Shown here: piece by piece, positions 15,621 through 22,359 of the stretch
Layout of the letters: each line of letters starts with the position of its first letter
Position numbering within the stretch: position 1 is the first letter of the stretch
Assembly (NCBI RefSeq): GCF_900549175.1
Contig: NZ_URNN01000041.1
Location: 1 to 23,597 of the forward strand
Direction of reading: 5' to 3'
Length of the DNA stretch: 23,597 bases
Source: an uncultured Prevotella sp.
GTDB taxonomy: Bacteria > Bacteroidota > Bacteroidia > Bacteroidales > Bacteroidaceae
Translations under genes and position numbers: made by a program
The notes under the pieces: model-generated
Told to the model about the DNA's origin: nothing
The model's database searches: none
Seen by the model: the letters and a program-made list of their open reading frames with translations, nothing else

Positions 15621-15661
15621 GTAGGTGTGGTAGGGGGAGTAGGGGCTGTAGGTGCGGTAGG
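15621..15661. repeat. 9-bp tandem array GTAGGNNNN (five units) before the MacA-like gene
   Basis: GTAGG recurs at 15621, 15630, 15639, 15648 and 15657, exactly 9 bases apart, with variable four-base spacers. In the leftward mRNA this becomes a C-rich CCTAC series between the second permease and the fusion protein gene, followed by an A-rich stretch before the start codon. An equivalent array lies in the preceding intergenic gap. Confidence 0.85.
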
Positions 15662-15707
15662 GGGATGTGGAATGTGACACCAACTATATTATTTGTCCCT
15701 CATTGCG

Positions 15708-16952
15708 TCATTCATCCCGCATGGCATCCACCGGCTTTATGCTCATGGCACGCCATGCAGGGGCAAGGCCGGCCAGTCCTCCGAGCAGTGCGAGCAGCGC
15801 GGCGGCCATGAAGGCGGTGCCGAAGTCAACCTGGAAGCGGGCGGCGGGGATGCCGTTGGTAGTATTGGCCAGTTCGAGCATCTGCAGTATGGCCACGGCA
15901 AGCATGATGCCGCTCATGCCGGCCACAACGGTGAGCACGATACTTTCGGAGATTATTTGCGAGAGGATGGCCCGCGGCGTGGCTCCTATGGCCCGCCGTA
16001 TGCCAATCTCGGTGGTGCGCTCGCGCACGGTCACCATCATTATGTTGCTCACGCCTATGGCTCCGGCCAGCAGCGTTCCTATGCCCACAAGCCAGATGAG
16101 GAAGTTGACGCCGCTGAACAGATTGTCGAGCATCATGAACATCACCTCGGTGTTGAACACCATGATGCCCTGTTCGTCGGTGGGGTCGACGGAGTGTGCC
16201 CGTGCCAGCACGCCGCGCATGCGGTCGGTGAGCGAGCTCATCGTTACGCCCTTGCGTCCGGTGACGGCAATCATGTCTACCCGGTCGCCCTTGTTGTATG
16301 CTTTCTGCAAAACGGTGATGGGCATGATGACAGAGTTCTCGGCCCGTCCGCCTATATTGAAGTTGCTCGTCGAGCAGTCAACACCTATCACACTGTAGTA
16401 GATATTGTTTATCCGTATCGACTTGCCGCAGGGGTCGCCGCCGCCCGGAAACAGGTTTTCGTAGATGCGCTGCCCGATGACGCACACCTTGCGGCTGTCG
16501 GCCATGTCCATGGCGTTGAGGTATCGTCCGTAGAGCATCTTCGGTTCGGCTATGTAGCTGTAGTCCGGTACGGTGCCCCGCACGTTGCACGACGCGCTCT
16601 TGTCGTCGAAAACAGCCTCGGAGCCATAGCCGAACACCAGCGGGCAAGCCTTGTCCAGCCCCGGCACCTGATGTTTGAGGCGCGCCACGTCGTTATAGCT
16701 CATCGACCATTGGCGGCCTTTTTGCAGTCCCTTGTAGGCCTTGGTGGTGGGCTGTGCCCATATCATGGCCGAGTTTGTGGCAAAACCGGCGAAGTTGTTT
16801 TGCAGCAGTTCTTTCAGTCCCTGCCCGCCTCCTATGAGTGCTATGAGCATGAATATGCCCCAGAACACTCCGAAGCCGGTGAGAAAGCTGCGGCTCTTGT
16901 TGCGGGTGAGGGTATCGAGTATTTCGCGATATGAATCTATGTCGGGTTTCAT
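15708..16952 (-). CDS. MacB/FtsX-type ABC transporter permease (second permease)
   Basis: The 414-residue protein has an N-terminal membrane helix (SFLTGFGVFWGIFMLIALIGGG, about 22-43), a long periplasmic MacB_PCD-type domain (about 45-280) and a C-terminal FtsX block of three helices starting NFLIWLVGIGTLLAGAIGVSNI. The cytoplasmic coupling motif RTTEIGIRRAIGATPRAIL and the ending PAWRAMSIKPVDAMRDE are classic. Unlike E. coli MacB it lacks a fused ATPase; the ATPase is a separate gene upstream. MacB-type pumps do not carry substrate across the membrane by alternating access but pull it from the periplasm into TolC by mechanotransmission (family knowledge). It is a paralog of the permease encoded just upstream (84 bp apart), and the two probably form a heterodimer. 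Confidence 0.9.
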   Translation of the reverse strand: MKPDIDSYREILDTLTRNKSRSFLTGFGVFWGIFMLIALIGGGQGLKELLQNNFAGFATNSAMIWAQPTTKAYKGLQKGRQWSMSYNDVARLKHQVPGLDKACPLVFGYGSEAVFDDKSASCNVRGTVPDYSYIAEPKMLYGRYLNAMDMADSRKVCVIGQRIYENLFPGGGDPCGKSIRINNIYYSVIGVDCSTSNFNIGGRAENSVIMPITVLQKAYNKGDRVDMIAVTGRKGVTMSSLTDRMRGVLARAHSVDPTDEQGIMVFNTEVMFMMLDNLFSGVNFLIWLVGIGTLLAGAIGVSNIMMVTVRERTTEIGIRRAIGATPRAILSQIISESIVLTVVAGMSGIMLAVAILQMLELANTTNGIPAARFQVDFGTAFMAAALLALLGGLAGLAPAWRAMSIKPVDAMRDE

Positions 16953-16986
16953 TGGGTTTTTTCTTTTTAGAGTGGGGTGGGGTATT

Positions 16987-17027
16987 GTAGGTTTTGTAGG
17001 TGGGGTAGGTTCTGTAGGTGCGGTAGG
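16987..17027. repeat. 9-bp tandem array GTAGGNNNN (five units) between the two permease genes
   Basis: GTAGG recurs at 16987, 16996, 17005, 17014 and 17023, again at exactly 9-base spacing. The last complete unit (GTAGGTGCG) is identical to one in the array at 15621-15661, and both arrays sit upstream of an A-rich leader and the next start codon of the same operon. Confidence 0.85.
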
Positions 17028-17036
17028 GTGCGGAGC

Positions 17037-18296
17037 CTATTCGGCTCTCAGTGCCTCTATCGGCCTTGTCCTTGCCGCCTTGCGCGCGGGGATGAGGCCG
17101 GCTATGGTTCCTGCCATTATCATTACGAGTGTCGCTTCCATGCAGACATCGAGCCCTACGGTGGGATTGACGAACATCGTGGCCTCGAAAAGTCCCGTGT
17201 CCACCTTCTCGTGTCCTATTGTGGCATCCATATACTCGTTGGCCGCTATTCCGCACAGCATACCTATATATCCGAAAATGGTTGTTATTATGATGCTCTC
17301 GATTATTATCAGCCGCAGTATCGACCACGGCGTGGCCCCTATGGCCTTGCGTATGCCGAACTCGCGCGTGCGCTCCTTCACCGTTATGAGCATGATGTTG
17401 CTCACGCCCACTATGCCGCTTAGCAGCGTGAACAGTCCCACTATCCACAGGGCGGTGCGTATTATGCCTATGCCGGTGTTCATCTGTATGTTGTCCATGT
17501 ACCTGTTCCACAGCCATACGGTGTTGTTGTCGTCGGGTGCGGCACGGTGGTTTCTGTTCATCGTGGTGCGGTAGCTGTTCTCAAAATCCTTGTTCTGCTG
17601 TTCGGTGACAAGGCCGTGGAACGAGAACTCTATGTCGCCGGCCTCGTCGCCCTTGCCGTATACGGTCTTCAGGGTGGTGAACGGCGTGAACGCCTCGTTG
17701 TTCTGCATGCTCTTGTCCGGCTTGTATATGCCCACCACCTTGTATGCCACGCCGTCTATTCTGACGTGTCTGCCTATAAGGCGTGCGTGGCCTTTCGCCA
17801 TAAGCTCCTTGGCGTGGTCTTCGCTTATCACCACCATCTTGCGCCTTTCGCGTATGTCGATGTCGTTGATGAAGCGTCCGTAGAGCAGGTCTCGCTTGTT
17901 GATGTCGAAGTGGTTGGGGTATATGCCGGTAAGGTCGGGTTTGACATACTGGTTCTCAAAACTCATCGTCACCCCGTATTGGCTGAGCACCGCCCCCACG
18001 TTGTCCACATTTTCGGCAAACACATGCTCTGTTATTGCCATGTCCTTTTCGTTGAGGCGTATGTTGCGGCCCTCCTTCAGACCGTCGTATGCCTTCGACG
18101 TGGTTCCGCCGAACACCATCATCGAGTTCGTCAGATAGCGGTCGTAGCTTTGCAGCTGCGCGTTTATCAGGCCGTTGCCGGCACCGAGCAGGAATATAAG
18201 CATGAATATTCCCCATGCCACGGAGAAGCCCGTGAGTGCCGTGCGCAGCTTGTTGCGGCGGGCGGTGGCCCATATTTCGGTAAATATGTCTTTCAT
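17037..18296 (-). CDS. MacB/FtsX-type ABC transporter permease (first permease)
   Basis: The start at 18296 (419 residues) is chosen because its ATG overlaps the TGA of the ATPase gene in an ATGA junction, and it opens with the family start MKDIFTEIWATARRNKLRTAL. One N-terminal helix (GFSVAWGIFMLIFLLGAGNGL) is followed by a periplasmic MacB_PCD-like domain (about 45-290) and a three-helix FtsX block with TREFGIRKAIGATPWSIL as the coupling helix and an ending IPARKAARTRPIEALRAE. A longer in-frame reading extends upstream to 18809 but only across the ATPase gene and is not real. It shares the fold and coupling motif with the next permease and should pair with it and the ATPase to make the inner-membrane motor of the pump. 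Confidence 0.9.
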   Translation of the reverse strand: MKDIFTEIWATARRNKLRTALTGFSVAWGIFMLIFLLGAGNGLINAQLQSYDRYLTNSMMVFGGTTSKAYDGLKEGRNIRLNEKDMAITEHVFAENVDNVGAVLSQYGVTMSFENQYVKPDLTGIYPNHFDINKRDLLYGRFINDIDIRERRKMVVISEDHAKELMAKGHARLIGRHVRIDGVAYKVVGIYKPDKSMQNNEAFTPFTTLKTVYGKGDEAGDIEFSFHGLVTEQQNKDFENSYRTTMNRNHRAAPDDNNTVWLWNRYMDNIQMNTGIGIIRTALWIVGLFTLLSGIVGVSNIMLITVKERTREFGIRKAIGATPWSILRLIIIESIIITTIFGYIGMLCGIAANEYMDATIGHEKVDTGLFEATMFVNPTVGLDVCMEATLVMIMAGTIAGLIPARKAARTRPIEALRAE

Positions 18297-19021
18297 TTCA
18301 TCACCCCTCCAATGCCGAACGGCGAGGCATGATGGTCGAGGTTCTCCTCTATGCTGCCTATCAGTCCGTCCTTTATGTGTACTATCTTGTTGGTCTCGTT
18401 GGCCACACCGCTCTCGTGTGTCACCACCACAATCGTTATGCCCTGCTCGCCGTTGAGCTGCTTGAGCAGCTGCATCACCTCCACGCTTGTGCGCGAGTCG
18501 AGTGCACCGGTGGGCTCGTCGGCCAGTATTATCTGCGGCTTTGTTATCAGCGCTCGTGCTATAGCCACACGCTGTTTCTGTCCGCCCGACATCTCGTTGG
18601 GGTAATGTCCCGCCCAGTCGGCCAGTCCCAGACGGTCGAGATACTCCATTGCCAGACGGTGGCGTGTGCGCCTGTTCACACCCTGATAGAACAGGGGCAG
18701 CTCCACGTTCTCCACCGCCGTCTTGAACGATATGAGGTTGAACGACTGGAAGATGAAGCCAATCATGCGGTTGCGGTACTCCGCCGCCCGCCGTTCGCTG
18801 AGGTTCCATATCAGTTGTCCGCCGAGATGATACTCCCCGGAGTCATAATTGTCGAGTATGCCCAATATATTTAGCAGTGTGGACTTGCCGGAACCCGACG
18901 CGCCCATTATCGAGACAAACTCGCCGCGGCCTATGTCGAGGTCGATGCCTTTCAGCACATGCAGCGGCTGTGCACCGTGATATGTCTTGTTGACGCCGCG
19001 GAGGGTTAAAACGCTTTCCAT
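18293..19021 (-). CDS. MacB/LolD-type ABC transporter ATPase
   Basis: The 242-residue protein has all nucleotide-binding motifs: Walker A GASGSGKST (40-48), Q-loop Q92 in FIFQSFNL, signature MSGGQKQRVAIARAL (144-158), Walker B IILADEP (164-170) and switch H202 in VVVTHES. The sequence around the signature and the NLIS/TAVENVELPL segment is typical of the MacB/LolD subfamily. It powers the two FtsX permeases encoded downstream; its stop overlaps the first permease start by 4 bp, giving translational coupling. It is the first gene of the pump module, separated from the GntR gene by about 280 bp of repeat DNA. A consensus -7 box for a promoter of its own was not found in that gap. Confidence 0.94.
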   Translation of the reverse strand: MESVLTLRGVNKTYHGAQPLHVLKGIDLDIGRGEFVSIMGASGSGKSTLLNILGILDNYDSGEYHLGGQLIWNLSERRAAEYRNRMIGFIFQSFNLISFKTAVENVELPLFYQGVNRRTRHRLAMEYLDRLGLADWAGHYPNEMSGGQKQRVAIARALITKPQIILADEPTGALDSRTSVEVMQLLKQLNGEQGITIVVVTHESGVANETNKIVHIKDGLIGSIEENLDHHASPFGIGGVMK

Positions 19022-19085
19022 ATTCTTTTGTTTTTATAGTTTCTTTTTACGTTAGACGAACAGTGCTGCCGGAAAGTTGCAGATT

Positions 19086-19319
19086 GAATTACGAATTTTG
19101 AATTTTGAGTTTTGAATTTTGAATTACGAGTTGTCGGCAAAGCCGATTACGAATTGTTGAATTACGAATTGTATCGCGAATGATATCCATTTGAAAAATT
19201 CAAAATTGAATAATTCTTCATCGGCTTTGCCGACAATTCGTAATTTAAAACTCGTAACTCGTAATTCAAAATCGGCTTTGCCGACAATTCGTAATTCAAA
19301 ATTCAAAATTCGTAATTCA
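19086..19319. repeat. Composite inverted/direct repeat of AATTACGA and GTCGGCAAAGCCGAT blocks
   Basis: GTCGGCAAAGCCGAT occurs at 19133-19147 and inverted at 19220-19234 and 19271-19285; each copy can form a small hairpin (TCGGC, AAA loop, GCCGA). These blocks are flanked by short AT-rich units (GAATTACGA, ATTTTGA). The outer parts, 19086-19148 and 19270-19319, are largely reverse complements of each other. The element fills the gap between the regulator and pump modules and supplies the last codons and stop of the GntR gene. Confidence 0.85.
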
Positions 19320-19653
19320 AAAACTCCTCCTTCGTTATTCCCAGCAGCTTCATCTTGCGCAGCACCTCGGGCAGAGTCACTTCCATAAACTCGCGGCGGC
19401 GTGCCTGCATGATGGTTTCGCGGGCGCCGGCAGATACAAAGTAGCCCAGTCCGCGGCGGTTGTATATCACCCCGTCGCGCGCCAGAGTGTCGTAAGCCTT
19501 CACCGCCGTGTTGGTGTTCACCTGCAGCATCACGGCATATTCGCGCACGCTCGGTATGCGGTCGTCATCGTTGTAGGTGCCGGCCAGAATCTCGTCGCAG
19601 AGCCGGTCGGCCATCTGCAGGTATATGGCCTTGTCGTTGCTGAATGTCGTCAT
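19303..19653 (-). CDS. GntR-family transcriptional regulator, YtrA type
   Basis: The short (116-residue) protein consists of a GntR winged helix (about 10-74: IYLQMADRLCDEILAG, RIPSVREYA, VNTNTAVKAYDTLARDGVI, GYFVS) and only a small helical tail, as expected for the YtrA subfamily, which lacks the large effector domain of other GntR proteins. YtrA-type regulators usually control an adjacent ABC transporter operon and are self-regulated (family knowledge). Its ATG overlaps the TGA of the membrane protein gene (ATGA), so it is cotranslated with the transporter; it is the third gene rather than the first, which is less usual. The final residues LNYEF are encoded by the intergenic repeat, suggesting the repeat replaced the native end. 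Candidate operator: 21503-21526. Confidence 0.9.
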   Translation of the reverse strand: MTTFSNDKAIYLQMADRLCDEILAGTYNDDDRIPSVREYAVMLQVNTNTAVKAYDTLARDGVIYNRRGLGYFVSAGARETIMQARRREFMEVTLPEVLRKMKLLGITKEEFLNYEF

Positions 19654-20522
19654 ACGTTGATTGCTTTGTTGTTGATGACCTGCATGCGTCTGAAGAGCCT
19701 CCAGCTTATTGCGTACAACACGATGGAGAGCACGGCGAATATGCCCGCCGTAACGTATGCGGCCGTGATTTTCTGTCTGGAACTATACAGTTCGTCCCCT
19801 AATACGTCCAAGCCCACAAACGGGAAGTTGCCGGTATACGTCATCACGATGAACACGACGATGGCCGTGACGGTGGTGAGCAGCCATGCGTTGCGGCGGA
19901 ACAGTGCGCCGCCGAAGATGTAGAACGAGTGTGCCAGCACACCGACTGAGATGACGTAAGTCAGTATGGCATAGGCCACATGCCCGTGTTCGGGATGTGA
20001 AGGGTCATCGGTGTAAGTGCCGCCGAGCTCGAAATTCAAATTATTTATAAACTCCGAGGCGCTCTCAACGCCCGTTGCCACCACCGAGCCGGTATATCCG
20101 TAGCCCGCCATCCACCATATCACCATACGCAGCACATCGGCCGCCACCGCCGCGCAGACGAACATCAGCGCGAATCCCACCGTGGCCCAAAGCCACCGCA
20201 CGAGGTATTTCTCGGCGTTGGAGGCCGGCAGCATGCAGAAGGCGATGCGCTGTTGCTTGGTCTTCATGTTCACGAAGATGAGGCTGGCACCCACTATCAT
20301 GAATATAATGAAACTCATATTGGTCTCTATCATCATCGACCTGTATTGATGGAAGATGTAGTCTGTCGACGGTGTGACGTTGAGCATGTTCAGAAGATGC
20401 AGCGTATATATAAGGGTCAGACCGAGCGACATGCCCGCCGTAATCTTTGCAGAAGACTTCCAGTTGGCTGTAATGTCCCACTTTGCCGTGAGCCAGAGGC
20501 GTTTGATATCTAAGTTTTTCAT
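19650..20522 (-). CDS. ABC transporter membrane subunit, ABC-2-like
   Basis: This 290-residue polytopic membrane protein has about six hydrophobic segments: roughly residues 25-48, 70-90, 108-140 (one or two helices), 188-208, 214-238 and 250-275. There are no soluble domains of note. It lies between an ABC ATPase gene (34 bp upstream) and the YtrA-type regulator (4-bp overlap), the standard arrangement for an ABC-2-like exporter or a bacitracin/immunity-type transporter pair. I do not recognise a specific family motif, so the call depends on topology and context. Substrate unknown. Confidence 0.75.
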   Translation of the reverse strand: MKNLDIKRLWLTAKWDITANWKSSAKITAGMSLGLTLIYTLHLLNMLNVTPSTDYIFHQYRSMMIETNMSFIIFMIVGASLIFVNMKTKQQRIAFCMLPASNAEKYLVRWLWATVGFALMFVCAAVAADVLRMVIWWMAGYGYTGSVVATGVESASEFINNLNFELGGTYTDDPSHPEHGHVAYAILTYVISVGVLAHSFYIFGGALFRRNAWLLTTVTAIVVFIVMTYTGNFPFVGLDVLGDELYSSRQKITAAYVTAGIFAVLSIVLYAISWRLFRRMQVINNKAINV

Positions 20523-20556
20523 TGTCGTTGTTTTATTTGTTTGTTTCCATTGTATG

Positions 20557-21420
20557 TTATTGTCTGTTGCGGTTTATGTAGTTGAACAGCAGCTCAAGGT
20601 TGAGTCCCGTTTCGGGCGAGCCCTCGTTGCGCCGCGCTATCACGGCGTTGCCCTGCAGCGAAGGTTCGGCGTAGAGCACGTCGCCGCCGTCGGCTGCGGC
20701 TCCCGGCTGGCGTATCTCAAACGAATACTCGGCGCAGATGTCGGCCACGGAGGCGTTGAGCAGCACCTCGCGGCGGCTTATCATGATAATGTGGTCGAGC
20801 AGTTGCTCCACGTCGTGCACCTGGTGTGTGGAGATGATGATGGTGCGGTTGTCGGCCATGCAGTTGGCCACCACGCGGCGGAACTGGCTCTTCGACGGTA
20901 TGTCGAGGCCGTTGGTGGGCTCGTCCATGAGCAGCAGGCGTGTGCCGGCGGCCAGTGCGAAGCACATGTACACCTTCTTTTTCTGTCCCATCGACAGCTC
21001 GCCGAGTTGCAGCGACAGCGGCAGCTCGAAGTCGCGCAGGCACTGGTCGAGCACCTCGCGGCTGAAGTTGGGGTAGAACGGGGCGTTCATCTTCACGTAA
21101 GTGTCGAGCGACACCGGAGGCAGGTCGAACTCCTCGGGCACGATGAACATCTCGCGCAGCACCTCGGGGCGGCGCAGCCGGGTTTCCGTGCCGTCGAAGG
21201 TTACGGTGCCGTGCTGCGGGTGCAGCAGTCCGCTGATGAGGTAGAGCAGGGTCGACTTTCCCGTACCGTTCTTTCCCAACAGTCCGTAGATGTTTCCTTC
21301 GTTCAGTGTCATGCTGAAGTTTTCGAAGATGTTTTCATGCGTTTTGCCTGCTTTCCCGTGCATGAACGGCAGGATGCTGAGGCTGCCGTACCTGAAGTTG
21401 ATGTTGCTGATTTCAATCAT
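20557..21420 (-). CDS. ABC transporter ATP-binding protein
   Basis: The 287-residue ATPase carries Walker A GKNGTGKST (49-57), signature LSMGQKKKV (142-150), Walker B LLLMDEP (162-168) followed by TNGLD, and switch H199 in IISTHQ. The signature starts LSMGQ rather than LSGGQ, a common variant in ABC-2 exporters. An extra 15-20 residues near the N-terminus (PFMHGKAGKTHENIFEN) precede the P-loop strand. The C-terminal 60 residues are a family-variable extension. It is the first gene of the module ABC ATPase - membrane subunit - GntR; the membrane partner starts 34 bp downstream. Its promoter region contains the candidate GntR operator. Confidence 0.92.
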   Translation of the reverse strand: MIEISNINFRYGSLSILPFMHGKAGKTHENIFENFSMTLNEGNIYGLLGKNGTGKSTLLYLISGLLHPQHGTVTFDGTETRLRRPEVLREMFIVPEEFDLPPVSLDTYVKMNAPFYPNFSREVLDQCLRDFELPLSLQLGELSMGQKKKVYMCFALAAGTRLLLMDEPTNGLDIPSKSQFRRVVANCMADNRTIIISTHQVHDVEQLLDHIIMISRREVLLNASVADICAEYSFEIRQPGAAADGGDVLYAEPSLQGNAVIARRNEGSPETGLNLELLFNYINRNRQ

Positions 21421-21502
21421 AGCTATTGTTGTTTTTATGTTATTATTCCGCTTGTTGTGTCCCGTCCGGAGCTGTTTTGCAGGGTCTGCCGTGGCGGTTT
21501 AT

Positions 21503-21526
21503 GGTGTACCACTGTAATAGTACACC
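21503..21526 (-). promoter_or_regulatory. Candidate GntR/YtrA operator upstream of the ABC module
   Basis: GGTGTAC (21503-21509) and GTACACC (21520-21526) form a perfect inverted repeat around 10 bases. Known YtrA-type operators are GTGTA-spacer-TACAC dyads of similar size. On the minus strand a weak -7-like TGCTTTTG (21527-21534) abuts it, so a bound repressor would sit at the transcription start, about 83 bases before the ATPase ATG. Binding is inferred. Confidence 0.5.
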
Positions 21527-21619
21527 GCAAAAGCAAGACAATAATACCGTTCCTGCAAACTTTTCTCCATGTTTTTTCGTGGGAATTGTGTTTTTAACAT
21601 TCCCACCTCTTATATTTTT

Positions 21620-21864
21620 GACATAAAGACATAGGCCTTGTTGATTCTTTATACATGTTCTTTTCGACATAAAGACATATACTTTTTGACATAAAGACAT
21701 ATTTTTTTTGACATAAAGACATATACTTTGGACATAAAGACATGTTTCTTTTTCGACATAAAGACATATTGTTTTCGACATAAAGACATATTGTTTTCGA
21801 CATAAAGACATATTTCTTTGGACATAAAGACATAATTCTTTAGACATAAAGACATAAAAGACAT
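21620..21864. repeat. 22-bp tandem array with core GACATAAAGACAT (ten units)
   Basis: Complete cores begin at 21620, 21666, 21688, 21710, 21731, 21755, 21777, 21799, 21821 and 21843, with spacings of 21-24, mostly 22; the 46-base first gap suggests one decayed unit near 21643. A trailing GACAT lies at 21860. The core is itself a direct repeat GACAT-AAA-GACAT, and gaps are T-rich (ATTGTTTTC, ATACTTTTT). It lies about 200-445 bases upstream of the ABC module. Between 21421 and 22359 (939 bp) I find no convincing gene. Confidence 0.9.
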
Positions 21865-21932
21865 ATTTGGGAGATGTAAATAATAAAAGGTTCATCCGAC
21901 ATTTGGAGTGATAACCGCATAGCAAATGAAAA

Positions 21933-22165
21933 CGGGCTGAAAGCCCAACAAGCCCATAGCCCGGGGCAGAGCGAAGCGGCACCCCGGGTATAATACGGGC
22001 GCGGGCAATCGCCCTGCAAAGGGCAAAAGCATTAAATATCAATCGTTTATATTGCGCACACGCATGCTTTTGCCCTTTCAGGGCGCCGGTGAAGCATGGT
22101 GTATCATGACCCGGGGTGCCGCTTCGCTCTGCCCCGGGCTATGGGCTTATTGGGCTTTCAGCCCG
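21933..22165. repeat. 233-bp inverted repeat element composed of nested hairpins
   Basis: The left arm 21933-22032 and right arm 22064-22165 are reverse complements around a 31-base centre; the outer ~57 bases match with one difference, and the inner GCCCT-N-N-AAAGGGCAAAAGCAT block also matches. Each arm contains its own hairpins: GGGCTGAAAGCCC, CCCGGGG...CCCCGGG and GCCCT...AGGGC. The element is GC-rich in AT-rich surroundings and lies between the divergent ABC module and fucO-like gene. There is no transposase, and no target duplication is obvious. Confidence 0.88.
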
Positions 22166-22251
22166 ATAATTGGTATGTTGGCATGCCGCTCCAAATGCAG
22201 GATGAAGCACATTTAGTAGGTGATTGGTACGGCAATATCGAAAAATATCCC

Positions 22252-22259
22252 TATCTTTG
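22252..22259 (+). promoter_or_regulatory. Bacteroidetes -7 box for the fucO-like gene
   Basis: TATCTTTG matches TAnnTTTG exactly, is followed by CA, and lies 100 bases before the ATG at 22360. The next bases form the 5' leader, which includes a GAAAGCAAGCTTTC palindrome at 22287-22300. Confidence 0.6.
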
Positions 22260-22359
22260 CATACGACAGGCGGCGCTCGGCAATTTGAAAGCAAGCTTTC
22301 ATTGCACTCGCTTGCACTGTCGCTGCACAACTATTTACTAATTTAAAAACAAACAATTC

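Noticed and set aside
14463..15683. Longer start of the MacA-like protein at 15683
   Set aside because: The added 37 residues derive from the 9-bp repeat and the poly-A leader and precede a normal anchor-type start at 15572.
15693..16934. Long plus-strand frame opposite the second permease
   Set aside because: Antisense to an intact MacB-type permease; His/Val/Ala-rich product without motifs, a usual GC-skew artefact.
17037..18809. A 590-residue single protein joining ATPase-region codons to the first permease
   Set aside because: The upstream 171 codons are an out-of-frame reading of the ABC ATPase gene; the true start is the ATGA overlap at 18296.
21620..21864. CRISPR array
   Set aside because: The constant core is only 13 bp and the intervening T-rich segments are 8-11 bp and similar to each other, far too short for spacers; no cas genes are near.
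21443..22042. Open minus-strand frames across the 22-bp array, encoding MSLC/VFMSK-type 22-residue repeats
   Set aside because: All three minus frames are open purely because the repeat unit has no stop on that strand; there is no signal peptide, domain or supporting promoter, and composition follows the repeat. Not called as a gene.
21933..22165. Complete insertion sequence
   Set aside because: The 31-base centre cannot encode a transposase and no flanking target duplication is apparent; treated as a structured repeat.
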